Source: JBEBGV01 sp040081265
GTDB lineage: Bacteria > Acidobacteriota > Vicinamibacteria > Vicinamibacterales > UBA2999
Reading direction: 5' to 3'
Assembly: GCA_040081265.1 (NCBI GenBank)
Contig: JBEBGV010000005.1
Coordinates: 1-64,000 of the forward strand
DNA length: 64,000 nt
This document shows, in pieces, positions 1-9,081 of this stretch. The position numbers and the translations under genes are program-made. Numbering within the stretch: position 1 is the first letter of the stretch; each line of letters starts with the position of its first letter. The notes under the pieces were generated by a model. It had not been told where the DNA came from and did no database searches. It worked only from the letters and a program-made list of their open reading frames with translations.

Positions 1-955
1 GCCCAGGCGTCACCTGCGGCACAAGCGACTGGATCGGCTGCGGCGTCAGGGTTCCCGCACCGCCCTGCGCCGGACCGGCGAGCGTACCGCCAAGCGGGGC
101 CGCCGGGAAGGTGGCAGTCGCCGCCAGGTTCGGGATCTGGCCGTCGATCAGATAGTTGTCGATGTAGATCTTCACCTGGTCGACGTCGCGCCAGTCCGAC
201 TTCGTCGTGTACCCCATCGGAAGGTTGACGCCGCCAAACGGCTCATAGCCATAGAAGGTGGTCGTCAGGGTGAACTCGCCCAGGTTCTGCTGCGGCGCAA
301 TCCACCGCACCCACAGCGGCAGGTTGGACGGCGGGCGGATCGCCATGGTCATCTTGTCGCCTTCCCTGAGCGTGAGGTCAACGAGCGTGAGACCGTCCTG
401 CTGCCGACGATTGGCCACGGTGGCCGCACCCGTGAGCGCCGCGCGGACGGCGGTGACCGGGTTGGTGTAGAACCACATGCGTCGGTCGCGCGCATCGCCG
501 CCCACGTTGACCGCACCCTGGGCGTTGACGTTGTAGGCTTGCGCGCCGTCGAGTCCCTGACGAGCGAGGGCGAACGAGTGACCGCCGTAATTGGCGAACG
601 GGAACAGGTCGTTGCGGCGCTCCTGGTGCAGCATCCGCGTGTTCTCGAGGTCGTAGATGCGGCGGTAGTCGTTGGCGGCGATGAACTTCTGCGGCGCGCC
701 GGGCAGTGGCGAGATGTTGCCACCGCCGTTCTGATACGCGTACTGCGCGTAGCCGATGAGCGTGATGTTCTTCAGCGCGCGAACCTTGTCGGCACCACCA
801 AGGGCCGTCGCCGCCGCGTTGAGGGCATCCTGGGGTGTCGTGCCCGGCACCTGCGCCGCCGGCGCCTGTGCCTGCACTCCAGCCTGCGACTGGACGAGGA
901 CGGCGGCGACTCCGAGCGCCCCGATCACAACCGCACACGCAATAGCCTTACGCAT
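1..955 (-). CDS. Secreted protein, partial (C-terminal end outside window)
   Basis: The reading frame is open from an ATG at 955 to the window edge, so the first 318 residues are visible and the end is missing. It begins with a signal peptide (MRKAIACAVVIGALGVAAVL) and is preceded by a strong AAGGAG site. A DALNAAATALGGADKVRALKN segment near residue 43 is of the kind found at the N-terminus of acidobacterial secreted proteins that carry a metallo-beta-lactamase domain further on; that domain would lie outside the window, so this is only a guess. It follows the three coupled genes 3723-1005 on the same strand, 49 nt after the last stop, and is probably the fourth gene of that operon. Confidence 0.75.
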   Translation of the reverse strand, partial: MRKAIACAVVIGALGVAAVLVQSQAGVQAQAPAAQVPGTTPQDALNAAATALGGADKVRALKNITLIGYAQYAYQNGGGNISPLPGAPQKFIAANDYRRIYDLENTRMLHQERRNDLFPFANYGGHSFALARQGLDGAQAYNVNAQGAVNVGGDARDRRMWFYTNPVTAVRAALTGAATVANRRQQDGLTLVDLTLREGDKMTMAIRPPSNLPLWVRWIAPQQNLGEFTLTTTFYGYEPFGGVNLPMGYTTKSDWRDVDQVKIYIDNYLIDGQIPNLAATATFPAAPLGGTLAGPAQGGAGTLTPQPIQSLVPQVTPG

Positions 956-1004
956 ATCCTGCTTCTCCTTGAATGCCTTCGTCATCTGCATAGCCTTCGT
1001 CCTG

Positions 1005-1805
1005 TTAGCGCGGCGGATCGACCTGGCACGGCGTCGGACTCCACTTCGCAGCGTCCGCTTCCTTCTTGAAGTGGGAGCTGGTGATGAAGGGCTGCGCCAG
1101 GAAACGCGGATCTTCGACGATTGTCGTCACCGTAAACCAGTTGTCCCCGTTGGGCTCGTCGTGCCGGTTGTAGTACTCGGTGACGACCGCATTCTCGCTG
1201 TACGGGACGCCGTTCTTGCGCAGATACCCGGACCGCATGCGGGTCGTGGTGACTTTCAGGTTGCCGCCCACAACACCGCGCCCGCCGCCGAAGCCAAGCC
1301 CCCGCGATACCGCCTGCTTGTTCCACTCAGCCGCCGATACGCCCTGCCACTCAGGCTGGCTGGCCGTGGCCGTCGCCGGTGACGGTCCGGGCGCAGCAAA
1401 CCTCAGCAGACGGGTCTGCTGGCCAGCGTCTGTCTCCACCTTCAGCGTCGCATCGTCCTGCCATGAGATGCGAACCCTCGTCGGCATGCGCATGATCGCC
1501 GCCGCCCCGAACGCGCGGCACTGCTCGCCGGCTGCCGCGTCCTTTGCCAGGTCCCACGTGTCGGCAACCCGACGTCCCTCGGCGTTGAGCGGCACGCTGC
1601 CATAGTCGCCCTTCTGCGGCGTCGTCATGCGCCATCGCCAGTCTTCAGTGATGACCGAGACCCACTGACCGGTCAGGTCCATGGGGGCCTGGGCCTGCGC
1701 CGTTGGCGGAGGGCCGCCGCGGCCACCGCGGCCCGGAGGCCCTTGCGCCGCGAGCGTGGAAGCGCTCACCGTCAGCACACCAATCAAGATCACCGCGCGC
1801 TTCAT
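1005..1805 (-). CDS. Secreted orphan protein, paralogue of 2818-3723
   Basis: A 266-residue protein with a signal peptide ending near LAAQ and a Gly/Pro-rich linker before a DLTGQW motif. The C-terminal part (GYLRKNGVPYSENAVVTEYY, then a DPRFLAQPFI segment) aligns by eye with the protein two genes upstream (AYVRRNGLARSEKATLREHF, then DPVYLTEPYI), so the two are distant paralogues of one secreted family without known function. The ATG overlaps the stop of the metallo-beta-lactamase gene in an ATGA arrangement, which implies translational coupling. I do not recognise an enzymatic motif; a lipocalin-like or sensor domain is possible but unproven. Confidence 0.85.
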   Translation of the reverse strand: MKRAVILIGVLTVSASTLAAQGPPGRGGRGGPPPTAQAQAPMDLTGQWVSVITEDWRWRMTTPQKGDYGSVPLNAEGRRVADTWDLAKDAAAGEQCRAFGAAAIMRMPTRVRISWQDDATLKVETDAGQQTRLLRFAAPGPSPATATASQPEWQGVSAAEWNKQAVSRGLGFGGGRGVVGGNLKVTTTRMRSGYLRKNGVPYSENAVVTEYYNRHDEPNGDNWFTVTTIVEDPRFLAQPFITSSHFKKEADAAKWSPTPCQVDPPR

Positions 1806-2821
1806 CGACGCCCCCTTGCCGGCGACGCGGCAGGCGAGGGAGCCGGCGGCTGCGGCAGCGTTCTGTAGATCGCCTCGACGAACATCTCTCCGGTGTTGCT
1901 CGGGCTCGCGTAAACGCCGTCGTAGTCAAGCGTGAGCCGGGCGGCCTTCACCTGTTCCAGCGTAGAGCGGTTGTTGACCATGTCGCGCACGCGGTCGCGG
2001 ACGATGGTGACCATGTCGCGGTAGTCGCTGACATCAGATTCATCGCAGATCCGTCCGTGGCCGGGGATGATCAGTGTGCCGCCCTCTTCGTTGAACTCGG
2101 GGACGGCGATGGCGAGGATGCGATTCAGGCCGGCAATCAACCCGTTGATCGTGCCGCCCTGATCGGCCCGGATCATCGGATAGCTGCCCGGGGTAAACAC
2201 ATCGCCGGCCGCGACGACGTCGCTCCTTCTGAAATGCACCATGGCATCGCCATCGGTGTGCGCCGCTGGCTGGTGGAGCACCTGCACGGGCTCACCGTTC
2301 ATGAAGAGGTCCTTCTGCCCGACGAAGAAACTGTCGGTCGGCCAGCCGTACTTCGGGTAGGGCGAGCCGTCGGCGCTCATCCGGAACAACGTCTGTTCGA
2401 AGGCGAGAATGCCCGCGCCGCCGCCATCGCGCGTGTTGGCGGTCGAAAAATAGTCTCCGGCTTTCCGCACCGCTTCGTTGCCGCCCACGTGATCGGCGTC
2501 GGCATTCGTGCTGACAACCTGCAGGATCGGCCTGGCAGTCAGCGAACGAATCGCCGCCACCAGCGGCTCACCTCCGGCGTTGTTCAGCGTGTCGACGACG
2601 AGCACACCCTGGTCGCCCACCTGTACCACGCTGTTGCTGCCTGATGGTCCGACCATGAGGTACACCTGCGGGCGCACCTGCAGGATCTGGACGTTGCCCA
2701 CCGTGGTCGCCTTGTCAGGCATCACCGGCGGGGTTGCGCTGCCCGACTGGGCCAGCGCGGGCGCGGCAGCCGCCACCAGGGCGGCGACTGCAGATAGCAG
2801 ACGAGTCAGCTGCCGCGTCAC
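1802..2821 (-). CDS. Secreted metallo-beta-lactamase-fold protein with altered metal motif
   Basis: I take the GTG at 2821 as start because it overlaps the previous stop (GTGA) and is followed at once by a signal peptide (MTRQLTRLLSAVAALVAAAA). Longer versions would run into the upstream gene. The 339-residue product has the fold's landmarks: VVDT near residue 76, a motif-2 region VVSTNADADHVGGN (104-115), H188 in AAHTDGD, D208 and GHG at 252-254. The usual HxHxDH motif reads N106-A-D108-A-D110-H111, so two metal-binding histidines are replaced. The family includes hydrolases of many substrates; the substrate here is unknown. It sits between two paralogous orphan genes in a coupled operon. 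Confidence 0.88.
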   Translation of the reverse strand: MTRQLTRLLSAVAALVAAAAPALAQSGSATPPVMPDKATTVGNVQILQVRPQVYLMVGPSGSNSVVQVGDQGVLVVDTLNNAGGEPLVAAIRSLTARPILQVVSTNADADHVGGNEAVRKAGDYFSTANTRDGGGAGILAFEQTLFRMSADGSPYPKYGWPTDSFFVGQKDLFMNGEPVQVLHQPAAHTDGDAMVHFRRSDVVAAGDVFTPGSYPMIRADQGGTINGLIAGLNRILAIAVPEFNEEGGTLIIPGHGRICDESDVSDYRDMVTIVRDRVRDMVNNRSTLEQVKAARLTLDYDGVYASPSNTGEMFVEAIYRTLPQPPAPSPAASPARGRR

Positions 2822-3723
2822 TGGCGCCCCCGTCCGGTGACCGGTGCTGCGGAAGCGGGAGCAGGAGCAGGCGGCGTGGCATTGGGCAGCGTCTTCATCT
2901 TCTGCATGTATTCGGGATACATCGTTTCTGCGCCTCCGAGCACTGCCTCCGCCGGCAATCGGTTCTTGATGGCGTGCTCGAGGGTGAACGGGTTCCGGTT
3001 TGGCAGGTAGTGCGGGATCTCGCCCTCGGGCCGCTGCACCTCGACGTCGACCGAGCACGCATACTGCGACATCTGGAAGCCGGGGTTCAGCACGAAGTTG
3101 CGGCTCTTAATGTAGGGCTCGGTCAGATAGACCGGGTCGGTCACGATGAGGATCCAGGTGAGGACGTCGCCGTTACGGATGAAGTGTTCGCGCAGTGTCG
3201 CCTTCTCACTGCGCGCCAGGCCATTGCGACGGACATACGCAGGCTTGAGGTGAGTGGTCTCCACCGTCAGCATGTCGCCCTCCCACTTGCCGAGTGAGAA
3301 GCCCTGCCAGGTGTGCAGCGCGTGGGCCGGTGGCCGCGCCCGCCCGTCCATCCAAATGGTCCGGACAGGGTTCATCCACGACATCTCGGTGTGGTAGGCG
3401 GTCACCTCGCGGGTAAACGGATCGGTGTCTTTCCAGATCGCCAGCTGCGAGAAATTCGGACCGTAGTCGGCCGGGTGCGGGATGCACTGGTGTTCAGGCA
3501 CCGTCCAGAGCGACGCGCTCCAGGCAAGGCCCCGGGCACGATTGGCCGCGTTGATCGGCAGGCCCTCGAATTCCACCATCGCCGGTCCGCCGCCGCGCTC
3601 GGCGGCGTCCTCGTGGGTACGCGCACCCCACTGACCTGAGATGTCGGCCTGTGCCCACGCGGGGTTGCCGACGGCGGCAAGCAGCACGCCAAGCGCAAGA
3701 ACACGGATCACTGAGAAGGGCAT
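2818..3723 (-). CDS. Secreted orphan protein, first gene of coupled operon
   Basis: A 301-residue protein with signal peptide (cleavage near PAWAQ) followed by a DISGQWG motif, the same opening as DLTGQW in the protein at 1005-1805. The central and C-terminal parts also match that protein, so the two are paralogues of an orphan secreted family. The tail is rich in Pro and Ala and ends GRGRQ. Its stop overlaps the GTG of the metallo-beta-lactamase-fold gene by four bases. It is the first gene of the 3723 to 1 operon; the upstream 77 bp to the next stop presumably holds the promoter. No catalytic motif is recognised. Confidence 0.85.
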   Translation of the reverse strand: MPFSVIRVLALGVLLAAVGNPAWAQADISGQWGARTHEDAAERGGGPAMVEFEGLPINAANRARGLAWSASLWTVPEHQCIPHPADYGPNFSQLAIWKDTDPFTREVTAYHTEMSWMNPVRTIWMDGRARPPAHALHTWQGFSLGKWEGDMLTVETTHLKPAYVRRNGLARSEKATLREHFIRNGDVLTWILIVTDPVYLTEPYIKSRNFVLNPGFQMSQYACSVDVEVQRPEGEIPHYLPNRNPFTLEHAIKNRLPAEAVLGGAETMYPEYMQKMKTLPNATPPAPAPASAAPVTGRGRQ

Positions 3724-3800
3724 AGGTACCGAAATGGTAATACTATGCCCGCCCGAGGGGGGACAACTTCTCCCGTGACGCGAACCGGTGCGCTGTAGCT

Positions 3801-6800
3801 CTAGTCCACCGCCTGGGGCACCGCGATCAGTTGCGGCTTGTTGGCGCCTTCCTTACTGCTGAACAGCACGCTCTGGGTGTTCCGCCCGACCAGCACGAGG
3901 CTCTCGGTCGCAAGGTTGCTGAAGAACGTCCCCGGCAGCACAATCTCCACCCACGAGTTCTTCGCAAAGGCGCCGGTTGAACCAAGCAGGGCGCCGAGAG
4001 CGGGGGCGGTGTTGAACGTGATGCCGGTCTCCGTCCAGCCGCTGGCGGTCGCATACACCTGCAGGCCAGCCGCATTCGCATCGTTGGCGAACACACGCAA
4101 CCTGTAGTGATCGACACTGCCGAGCAAGCCGCTGACCTTGAAACTCAGATAGCTCCGGTAGTTGTCGTTGGGCACACCTTCACGCGTACGCAGCGTCGTT
4201 GACGTACCTTCGTTCTTGTTCGGAGCCGAACTCTTCACGAGCGAATCGGCGACAGCCGTGATCTGCGGCGGGTTCGCGCTCGGCATCACCCCATCGCCAA
4301 GGCGGATGTTGTCGATGGTGAGGTTGACCCCTGCCGAGGCCGTGGCACCCAGCCGGATCCGATCGGCAGCCGTGAGCCACGCACCCGCTGCCAGCGACGC
4401 GAACGGCGCGCCAAAGGCGTCGTCGCCCTCGGCCAGGAACGCTTCGAGGACGGCATTGCCGCTTGTGCCCTTCTTCTGGTGCATGCCCACCCGATAAATC
4501 TTGCCGGCCACCAACGCGGCCGAATCCGCCCCGACCTGAGTCACGTCATTGCGCAAGCGCAGCCGCCCGGCACTCGTGAGCAGCAGGTTCCCGACCGACA
4601 CGCCAGCGTTCGAGAGGACTGCGATGCGTGGCTGGCCCGAGCGGAGCGCGTTGATGCGCAGGTAGAAGCTCACGTACAGGTCGTCCACCGCCGGGATGTT
4701 CTCTTCCAGGAAGGCGGAACTGGATGACGTGTTGATGGTGGCCGACGTCGTGCCCTTGAGTGGACTGCCGGTCTCCAGCTTCACCGATCCACTGATCTTG
4801 TCCACACCGGTGACGACGTGGGTCAGGCTGCCGTCCTCGAAGTTGATGATGTCCTTACCGTCCACCAATCCGACGACGGTGTACGGCACGACGACCATCG
4901 CCGCGTTACCCGCCAGGTCAAAAGCGGACGCCGTGAACGTCTTGGCACCAGGAGTCCCGGTGAAGACGCCAGGCGGGTAGGAACAGCTCGCGATGCCGGA
5001 GAGGCCGTCGGAGCAGCCGACCGAGGACGTGACGACGGCGTTGAGCGCGTAGACGGCGGCGGTGCCCGGCGTGATCACCTGAACGACAGGCGGCGTCACA
5101 TCGACCACAAAAGAGTCGCTGGCCGTCGCGCTGTTGCCAGCCCCGTCAGTGGCCTTGACGGTAAACGTGTGGGGCCCGTCCACGAGAGTCGAGGACGCGA
5201 ACGGCGACGTGCACGTCGCCTCAGCCCCTCCGTCCATCTTGCAGGTCGTCACGAGCGCCCCGCTGGTCGAGAAGGCGAAGGTTGGGGTCGCGTCGTTCGT
5301 GTAGCTCGGAAACGGGACGAGCTGCACCGTGGGCGGCACGGTGTCGCGCACCGTTGTCACCGCATTCGATGCAATCGTCTTCACCTGGATGTGCGAGAAG
5401 CTGATCTGCGCCTGGTTCGCGTAGGTGCCATCCTGCGGCACGTTGACGGCGAACGTGATCGACCCTGTACCACCAGGGGCGATCGCCGACAGGTCGAACG
5501 TCAACGTGTTGCCACTGACGGTCGGACTCAGGCTCGCAGAGCCTGCAATGTATGAGGCGCCTGCGGGCAACGTATCGGTGACCCTGACATGCTCGACCGT
5601 CCGTAACCCGTTATTCGCGTAACTGATCGTGTAGGTGATGGTGTTCCCGGTGGCGAACGCCGGCGCGGACATCGTGAGCGTGACATCGGCGCTCTCCGTC
5701 GTCGCGCAGTCAGAGGCGAACAGCGAGTTCAGGAACAGGCGCACGCCGTTGGTCTGTGGATTGGTACTGACAGGAAGACTTGTGCTGTAGTCGTGACCGG
5801 CAAGGTAGGTGACCTGTCCATTGGTGGCTTCTCCATCCAGGCGCCCGTTCAGCATCACGATGCGCTGGGTCAGGTTCGCGGTCGCTGAGTCATTGAACAG
5901 CGTCTGCACGCCCGTTCGAAAGGATGAGCCGCCAAAGAGTCCGATCGAATCGACCGCGCCACTGTCGGCCACGAACGAACCATCGACCTGCGTCAATGGG
6001 CTACCCGGCACCCGATTGGCCACGGTCGTCGGCGCCGCACCATCGTCCTGGAGTCCACCGCTGCTGAGGAATGGGAACGGGAACGCTGAAGGGCTGTCAA
6101 AGGCGGTGATCGCTGAGCACTGGCCAAACAGGTGGGACAAGGAACTGGAAGTGAGCCAGAACCGGATTTCCCTCGACACCTCCTCGAGGTTGGCGGTGGT
6201 GGTGAGGCTCGCGTCGTAGTGCTCGGATGCCAGGTAGCAATAGCGAGGCTGGTCGTCGTTGGCGGCATCGTGTAACGCGCCGTCGTTCTGCCCCAGCGAC
6301 GGGCCCATGATGTCGGCCTCGGAGAGCACGTCCGGAGAGGCAGCAGACCAGGGGGCGCCATCCGCATCGGGAATGCCGGCGGCGTTGAAGTTGTTGAACG
6401 CGACGGCTTCGTAAGTGTCTTTGAAGACTGCAATGCGTGGCGCGCCGACGAGCTGACGAGCCACCTGGGTCGCTATGGAGCCGTTGTCGAGGCTATGCAC
6501 GACGGTGACGTCGCCGGCCGTCGCCTGCCAGGCGTTAATGATGGGCTTCGCCGCCGCAGCATCCGAGGCGTCGATGACAAACGGCCCCCCACGGTAGGCG
6601 AACGGGACGAGGACAGTGGTATCGGTGCGGAAGTCCGTGACGAGCGCGTCCAGATCGACGGAGATATCAGCTCCGCCGGCGACCTTCCCAGAGTTGATGG
6701 CCCACGAGACAGGAACGCCATTCCTGAGCAGCGCGTAGACCAGGCCGTAGGCACGGAGCATCCCGTTGTTCTGGAAGTTGTTGTCCATCGGGATGATCAG

Positions 6801-6935
6801 GCTGCCTGGCCCAAAGAGCACCCCGGGCGGCGGCGACGCGGTCATATCGCGCCCAAGCAGGGCGGTCAGGGCCAGCGTCAGCGCCAGCAACCAGGAGGTA
6901 CGAGCACGCAGGGCAAGCCGAAAAGAGAGTCGCAT
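3801..6935 (-). CDS. Large secreted multidomain protein (DUF11, jelly-roll module, CBM96-like)
   Basis: The ATG at 6935 is followed by a signal peptide (MRLSFRLALRARTSWLLALT); a TTG at 6980 would only add an unlikely basic leader. The N-terminal ~400 residues (FGPGSLIIPMDNNFQNNG and following) are an unnamed domain, then comes a DUF11 repeat (TYTISYANNGLRTVEHVRVT), two Ig-like or Bacterial-Ig segments with DTVPPTVQL and DGAGNSATASDSF, a jelly-roll module with YVSFYLRINALRSGQPRIAV, and a C-terminal DNRLRE/CBM96-type domain (YRSYLSFKVSGL; TASGWTETGITFNTAPALG). The jelly-roll module recurs twice in the giant protein at 51841-55977. Likely exported and cell-surface or matrix associated. It stands alone, not in an operon. 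Confidence 0.87.
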   Translation of the reverse strand: MRLSFRLALRARTSWLLALTLALTALLGRDMTASPPPGVLFGPGSLIIPMDNNFQNNGMLRAYGLVYALLRNGVPVSWAINSGKVAGGADISVDLDALVTDFRTDTTVLVPFAYRGGPFVIDASDAAAAKPIINAWQATAGDVTVVHSLDNGSIATQVARQLVGAPRIAVFKDTYEAVAFNNFNAAGIPDADGAPWSAASPDVLSEADIMGPSLGQNDGALHDAANDDQPRYCYLASEHYDASLTTTANLEEVSREIRFWLTSSSLSHLFGQCSAITAFDSPSAFPFPFLSSGGLQDDGAAPTTVANRVPGSPLTQVDGSFVADSGAVDSIGLFGGSSFRTGVQTLFNDSATANLTQRIVMLNGRLDGEATNGQVTYLAGHDYSTSLPVSTNPQTNGVRLFLNSLFASDCATTESADVTLTMSAPAFATGNTITYTISYANNGLRTVEHVRVTDTLPAGASYIAGSASLSPTVSGNTLTFDLSAIAPGGTGSITFAVNVPQDGTYANQAQISFSHIQVKTIASNAVTTVRDTVPPTVQLVPFPSYTNDATPTFAFSTSGALVTTCKMDGGAEATCTSPFASSTLVDGPHTFTVKATDGAGNSATASDSFVVDVTPPVVQVITPGTAAVYALNAVVTSSVGCSDGLSGIASCSYPPGVFTGTPGAKTFTASAFDLAGNAAMVVVPYTVVGLVDGKDIINFEDGSLTHVVTGVDKISGSVKLETGSPLKGTTSATINTSSSSAFLEENIPAVDDLYVSFYLRINALRSGQPRIAVLSNAGVSVGNLLLTSAGRLRLRNDVTQVGADSAALVAGKIYRVGMHQKKGTSGNAVLEAFLAEGDDAFGAPFASLAAGAWLTAADRIRLGATASAGVNLTIDNIRLGDGVMPSANPPQITAVADSLVKSSAPNKNEGTSTTLRTREGVPNDNYRSYLSFKVSGLLGSVDHYRLRVFANDANAAGLQVYATASGWTETGITFNTAPALGALLGSTGAFAKNSWVEIVLPGTFFSNLATESLVLVGRNTQSVLFSSKEGANKPQLIAVPQAVD

Positions 6936-7016
6936 GTGCGCGCGAGCGTACCGTTTCGCGCAGATCGGCACAACCCGCAAACACTCCAGTTACCCGCTTT
7001 TGACGATGCAAACGAC

Positions 7017-7093
7017 AGTGGGTAGTGGGTAGTGGGTAGCGGGCGGTAGGCAGCGGAATCGTACGTAGGGCGGGTCTGTTCTTTAGACCCGCC
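7017..7093. repeat. Composite repeat copy A: GTGGGTAGT-type tandem plus GGCGGGTCT hairpin
   Basis: From 7017 a short tandem of GTGGGTA/AGTGGGTAG units runs to about 7051, then a perfect 9-bp inverted repeat GGCGGGTCT (7069-7077) / AGACCCGCC (7085-7093) with a 7-nt loop. The hairpin ends three bases beyond the stop of the GIY-YIG gene at 7096, so read on the minus strand it is right after the stop. It could terminate transcription or be a REP-like element. The same composite occurs at 9082-9191. Confidence 0.8.
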
Positions 7094-7095
7094 GT

Positions 7096-7905
7096 TCACA
7101 AACGGACGACGCGCTCTGTGAAGAGATCGCGATCGGCAAGAAGTTCGTCCATCCGGTTGCCCAGGTCGCGAGCAGATGCGAAATCGTGAGGGTCTAGACG
7201 CGTGGTGCGCTGGCCACGCCCGGCGAGCCACGAGAACACCAGCGGCGCCGAGCCGTCGTTGGCAACATCAACCGTCCGGCTGAAGAAGGCCCACAGCTCC
7301 CGCGCCAGGCCCTCGCTGCCAGCGCGTCTGACCGATCGCAGCATCGTCGCACCGTCTGTTCGAGCGGCGACGACCTCGGCGGCATCGGGGTCCACTGACG
7401 GCAGCAGGAGGACAGTGTCGCGGACCAGCGACCCCGCGATGGCGCGTGTCTCGAGCGACGGAGTCGCGGTCTGGATGTTGACCACCGGGCGCAACTCGCG
7501 GATGAGCGCCGCCTCGCGCAGCAGCGCTTCGAGCTCGGAGCCGAGCACCTCGCACTCGACCGTGACCACTCTCGCCAGCGCGGGTGGCAGCGCCTTCCAC
7601 TTCCGCTCGGCGAAGTGCGCGGCGAGCCGACGACGAAGGTTGGCGGCCTTGCCGACGTAGAGCACGGTCCCTGCCCTGTCGAGAAACCGGTAGACACCCG
7701 GCGCGTGCGGCGCTCCCTGGATTGCCCGCTCCCCCACCTGCCGCCAATGCTCGCGCCAGTCGGTAAGGAGAATCGCCTGCTCCACGAGCTTTCTCGCGAG
7801 CGCTGGCGGTGCACCGCGAATACCGAGCACCTCGGCCGCAAGGCGCGGGTAGTCCGGGGCATCGCCCTGCTGGGCCAGCAGGTTCAGAAGTCTGTCGCTG
7901 AACAT
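7096..7905 (-). CDS. GIY-YIG nuclease-domain protein (UvrC N-terminal-like)
   Basis: The ATG at 7905 gives 269 residues; a GTG at 7932 is the alternative. The GIY-YIG domain spans about residues 65-145: GVYRFLD at 70-76, LYVGKAANLRRRL at 82-94 and a SELEALLREAALIRELRP stretch carrying the conserved Glu. These are the UvrC/Cho-type signature. In UvrC this domain makes the 3' incision in nucleotide excision repair, but the UvrC C-terminal nuclease and HhH domains are missing, so a Cho-like or stand-alone role is more likely. The N-terminal ~60 and C-terminal ~100 residues are unassigned. It diverges from the NHL gene at 7957. Confidence 0.85.
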   Translation of the reverse strand: MFSDRLLNLLAQQGDAPDYPRLAAEVLGIRGAPPALARKLVEQAILLTDWREHWRQVGERAIQGAPHAPGVYRFLDRAGTVLYVGKAANLRRRLAAHFAERKWKALPPALARVVTVECEVLGSELEALLREAALIRELRPVVNIQTATPSLETRAIAGSLVRDTVLLLPSVDPDAAEVVAARTDGATMLRSVRRAGSEGLARELWAFFSRTVDVANDGSAPLVFSWLAGRGQRTTRLDPHDFASARDLGNRMDELLADRDLFTERVVRL

Positions 7906-7943
7906 CAGGGATGGCTGGCGGAGTTCCCGCACGAACTCCGGCT

Positions 7944-7949
7944 TACAAT
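7944..7949 (+). promoter_or_regulatory. -10 box TACAAT of a leaderless transcript
   Basis: TACAAT ends seven nucleotides before the ATG at 7957, leaving no room for a Shine-Dalgarno site. The same spacing recurs before many genes in the window. Confidence 0.6.
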
Positions 7950-7956
7950 CCCGATT

Positions 7957-9078
7957 ATGAACGGTTCACGATTCGAGCGGTGGCGAGTGGCCATGGTGAT
8001 GGTGGCGCTGGGCACGGCACTGCCACTGACTGTTGTTCATACGCAGCAGCGCGGCGGCACACCGCAGACGGACCAGGTGCAGGCGATCAATTCCGGACCC
8101 AATCCCTATCAGGTCATTCGCGACTGGGCGCGGCTCGATCTCGAGGGCCGGCCGTGGGGAGGCTCGAACGGCGTTGCCGTTGATCGAGATGGCGTCTCGG
8201 TATGGGCAACGGACCGCTGCTCACCAGGCACCGCCCCGGGCTGCCTTGGCAGCAAGGCAAATCCTGTCCATCACTTCGACGGGTCCGGCAAGGAGATCAG
8301 GAGTTTTGGAGGCGGCATGTTCGTGTGGCCGCACGGCATTCACGTCGATCGCGACGGCAACGTCTGGGTGACCGACTCACGCGCGGCCACGCCGGCCGAA
8401 CTCGGGACCTTTCCAGGCGAAGGCAACAAAGGCAGCGTCGTCGTGAAGTTCAGCCCTGACGGGCGCGTGCTGATGACCATCGGCAAGCCTGGGGTGCGCG
8501 GGAACCCTCCCGACGCATTGACCGACCCGACCGACGTGCTGACCGACCCTGGCAACGGCGATGTCTACATCGCGGAGAGTCATACCGACGTGGCGGACGC
8601 GTCGCTCATCGGACGCATCTCGGTGTTTGATCGCAACGGCAGGTTCCTGCGAGTGATCGGCAAGACCGGCGTCGGGCCCGGGGAGTTCCGCACACCGCAC
8701 GCCCTCGAGTTCGACAGCCGCGGCCGGCTGATCGTGGCCGATCGCCACAATCACCGCATCCAGGTCCTGACCAAGAACGGGCAGTTCATCGAGCAGTTCA
8801 ACAACTTCAGCCGAACGAGCGGCCTGGCGATCGACGCGCGCGACGTGATCTATACGGCGGATTCAGAATCGAGCGAGCGGGTGCATCCGGGCTGGCAGCG
8901 AGGCATTCGCATCGGAACGCTGACCGACGGCAACGTCACCGCGTTCATCCCCGCTCACGTGACGCCCAACTCACCCGACGGCGCGATGGGCGAAGGCATC
9001 GCGATCGACGCCGCGGGCAACGTCTACACCGCGGAGGCGCAGCTCAGAGGGGTGACGAAATACACCAGACGTGAGTGA
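7957..9078 (+). CDS. Secreted NHL-repeat six-bladed beta-propeller protein
   Basis: A 373-residue protein with an N-terminal signal anchor (VAMVMVALGTALPLTVV) and repeated NHL-type blades: WGGSNGVAVDRDGVSVWATD, WPHGIHVDRDGNVWVTDS, FRTPHALEFDSRGRLIVADR, SGLAIDARDVIYTAD and GEGIAIDAAGNVYTAE. Each blade has the Gly/Asp turn pattern of six-bladed propellers related to peptidylglycine alpha-amidating lyase and SMP-30. I chose the ATG at 7957 because a TACAAT box ends 7 nt upstream; longer versions read through the divergent gene's promoter. Ligand binding or hydrolysis cannot be told apart from the sequence. Probably monocistronic; convergent with 9193-9675. Confidence 0.88.
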   Translation: MNGSRFERWRVAMVMVALGTALPLTVVHTQQRGGTPQTDQVQAINSGPNPYQVIRDWARLDLEGRPWGGSNGVAVDRDGVSVWATDRCSPGTAPGCLGSKANPVHHFDGSGKEIRSFGGGMFVWPHGIHVDRDGNVWVTDSRAATPAELGTFPGEGNKGSVVVKFSPDGRVLMTIGKPGVRGNPPDALTDPTDVLTDPGNGDVYIAESHTDVADASLIGRISVFDRNGRFLRVIGKTGVGPGEFRTPHALEFDSRGRLIVADRHNHRIQVLTKNGQFIEQFNNFSRTSGLAIDARDVIYTADSESSERVHPGWQRGIRIGTLTDGNVTAFIPAHVTPNSPDGAMGEGIAIDAAGNVYTAEAQLRGVTKYTRRE

Positions 9079-9081
9079 TCG

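Noticed and set aside
2822..3058. N-terminal extension of the metallo-beta-lactamase-fold frame.
   Set aside because: It lies inside the preceding gene and lacks a signal peptide, whereas GTG 2821 gives one and a 4-bp overlap.
7615..7956. Upstream extension of the NHL protein frame.
   Set aside because: It overlaps the GIY-YIG gene; the ATG at 7957 has a -10 box 7 nt upstream and a signal sequence follows.
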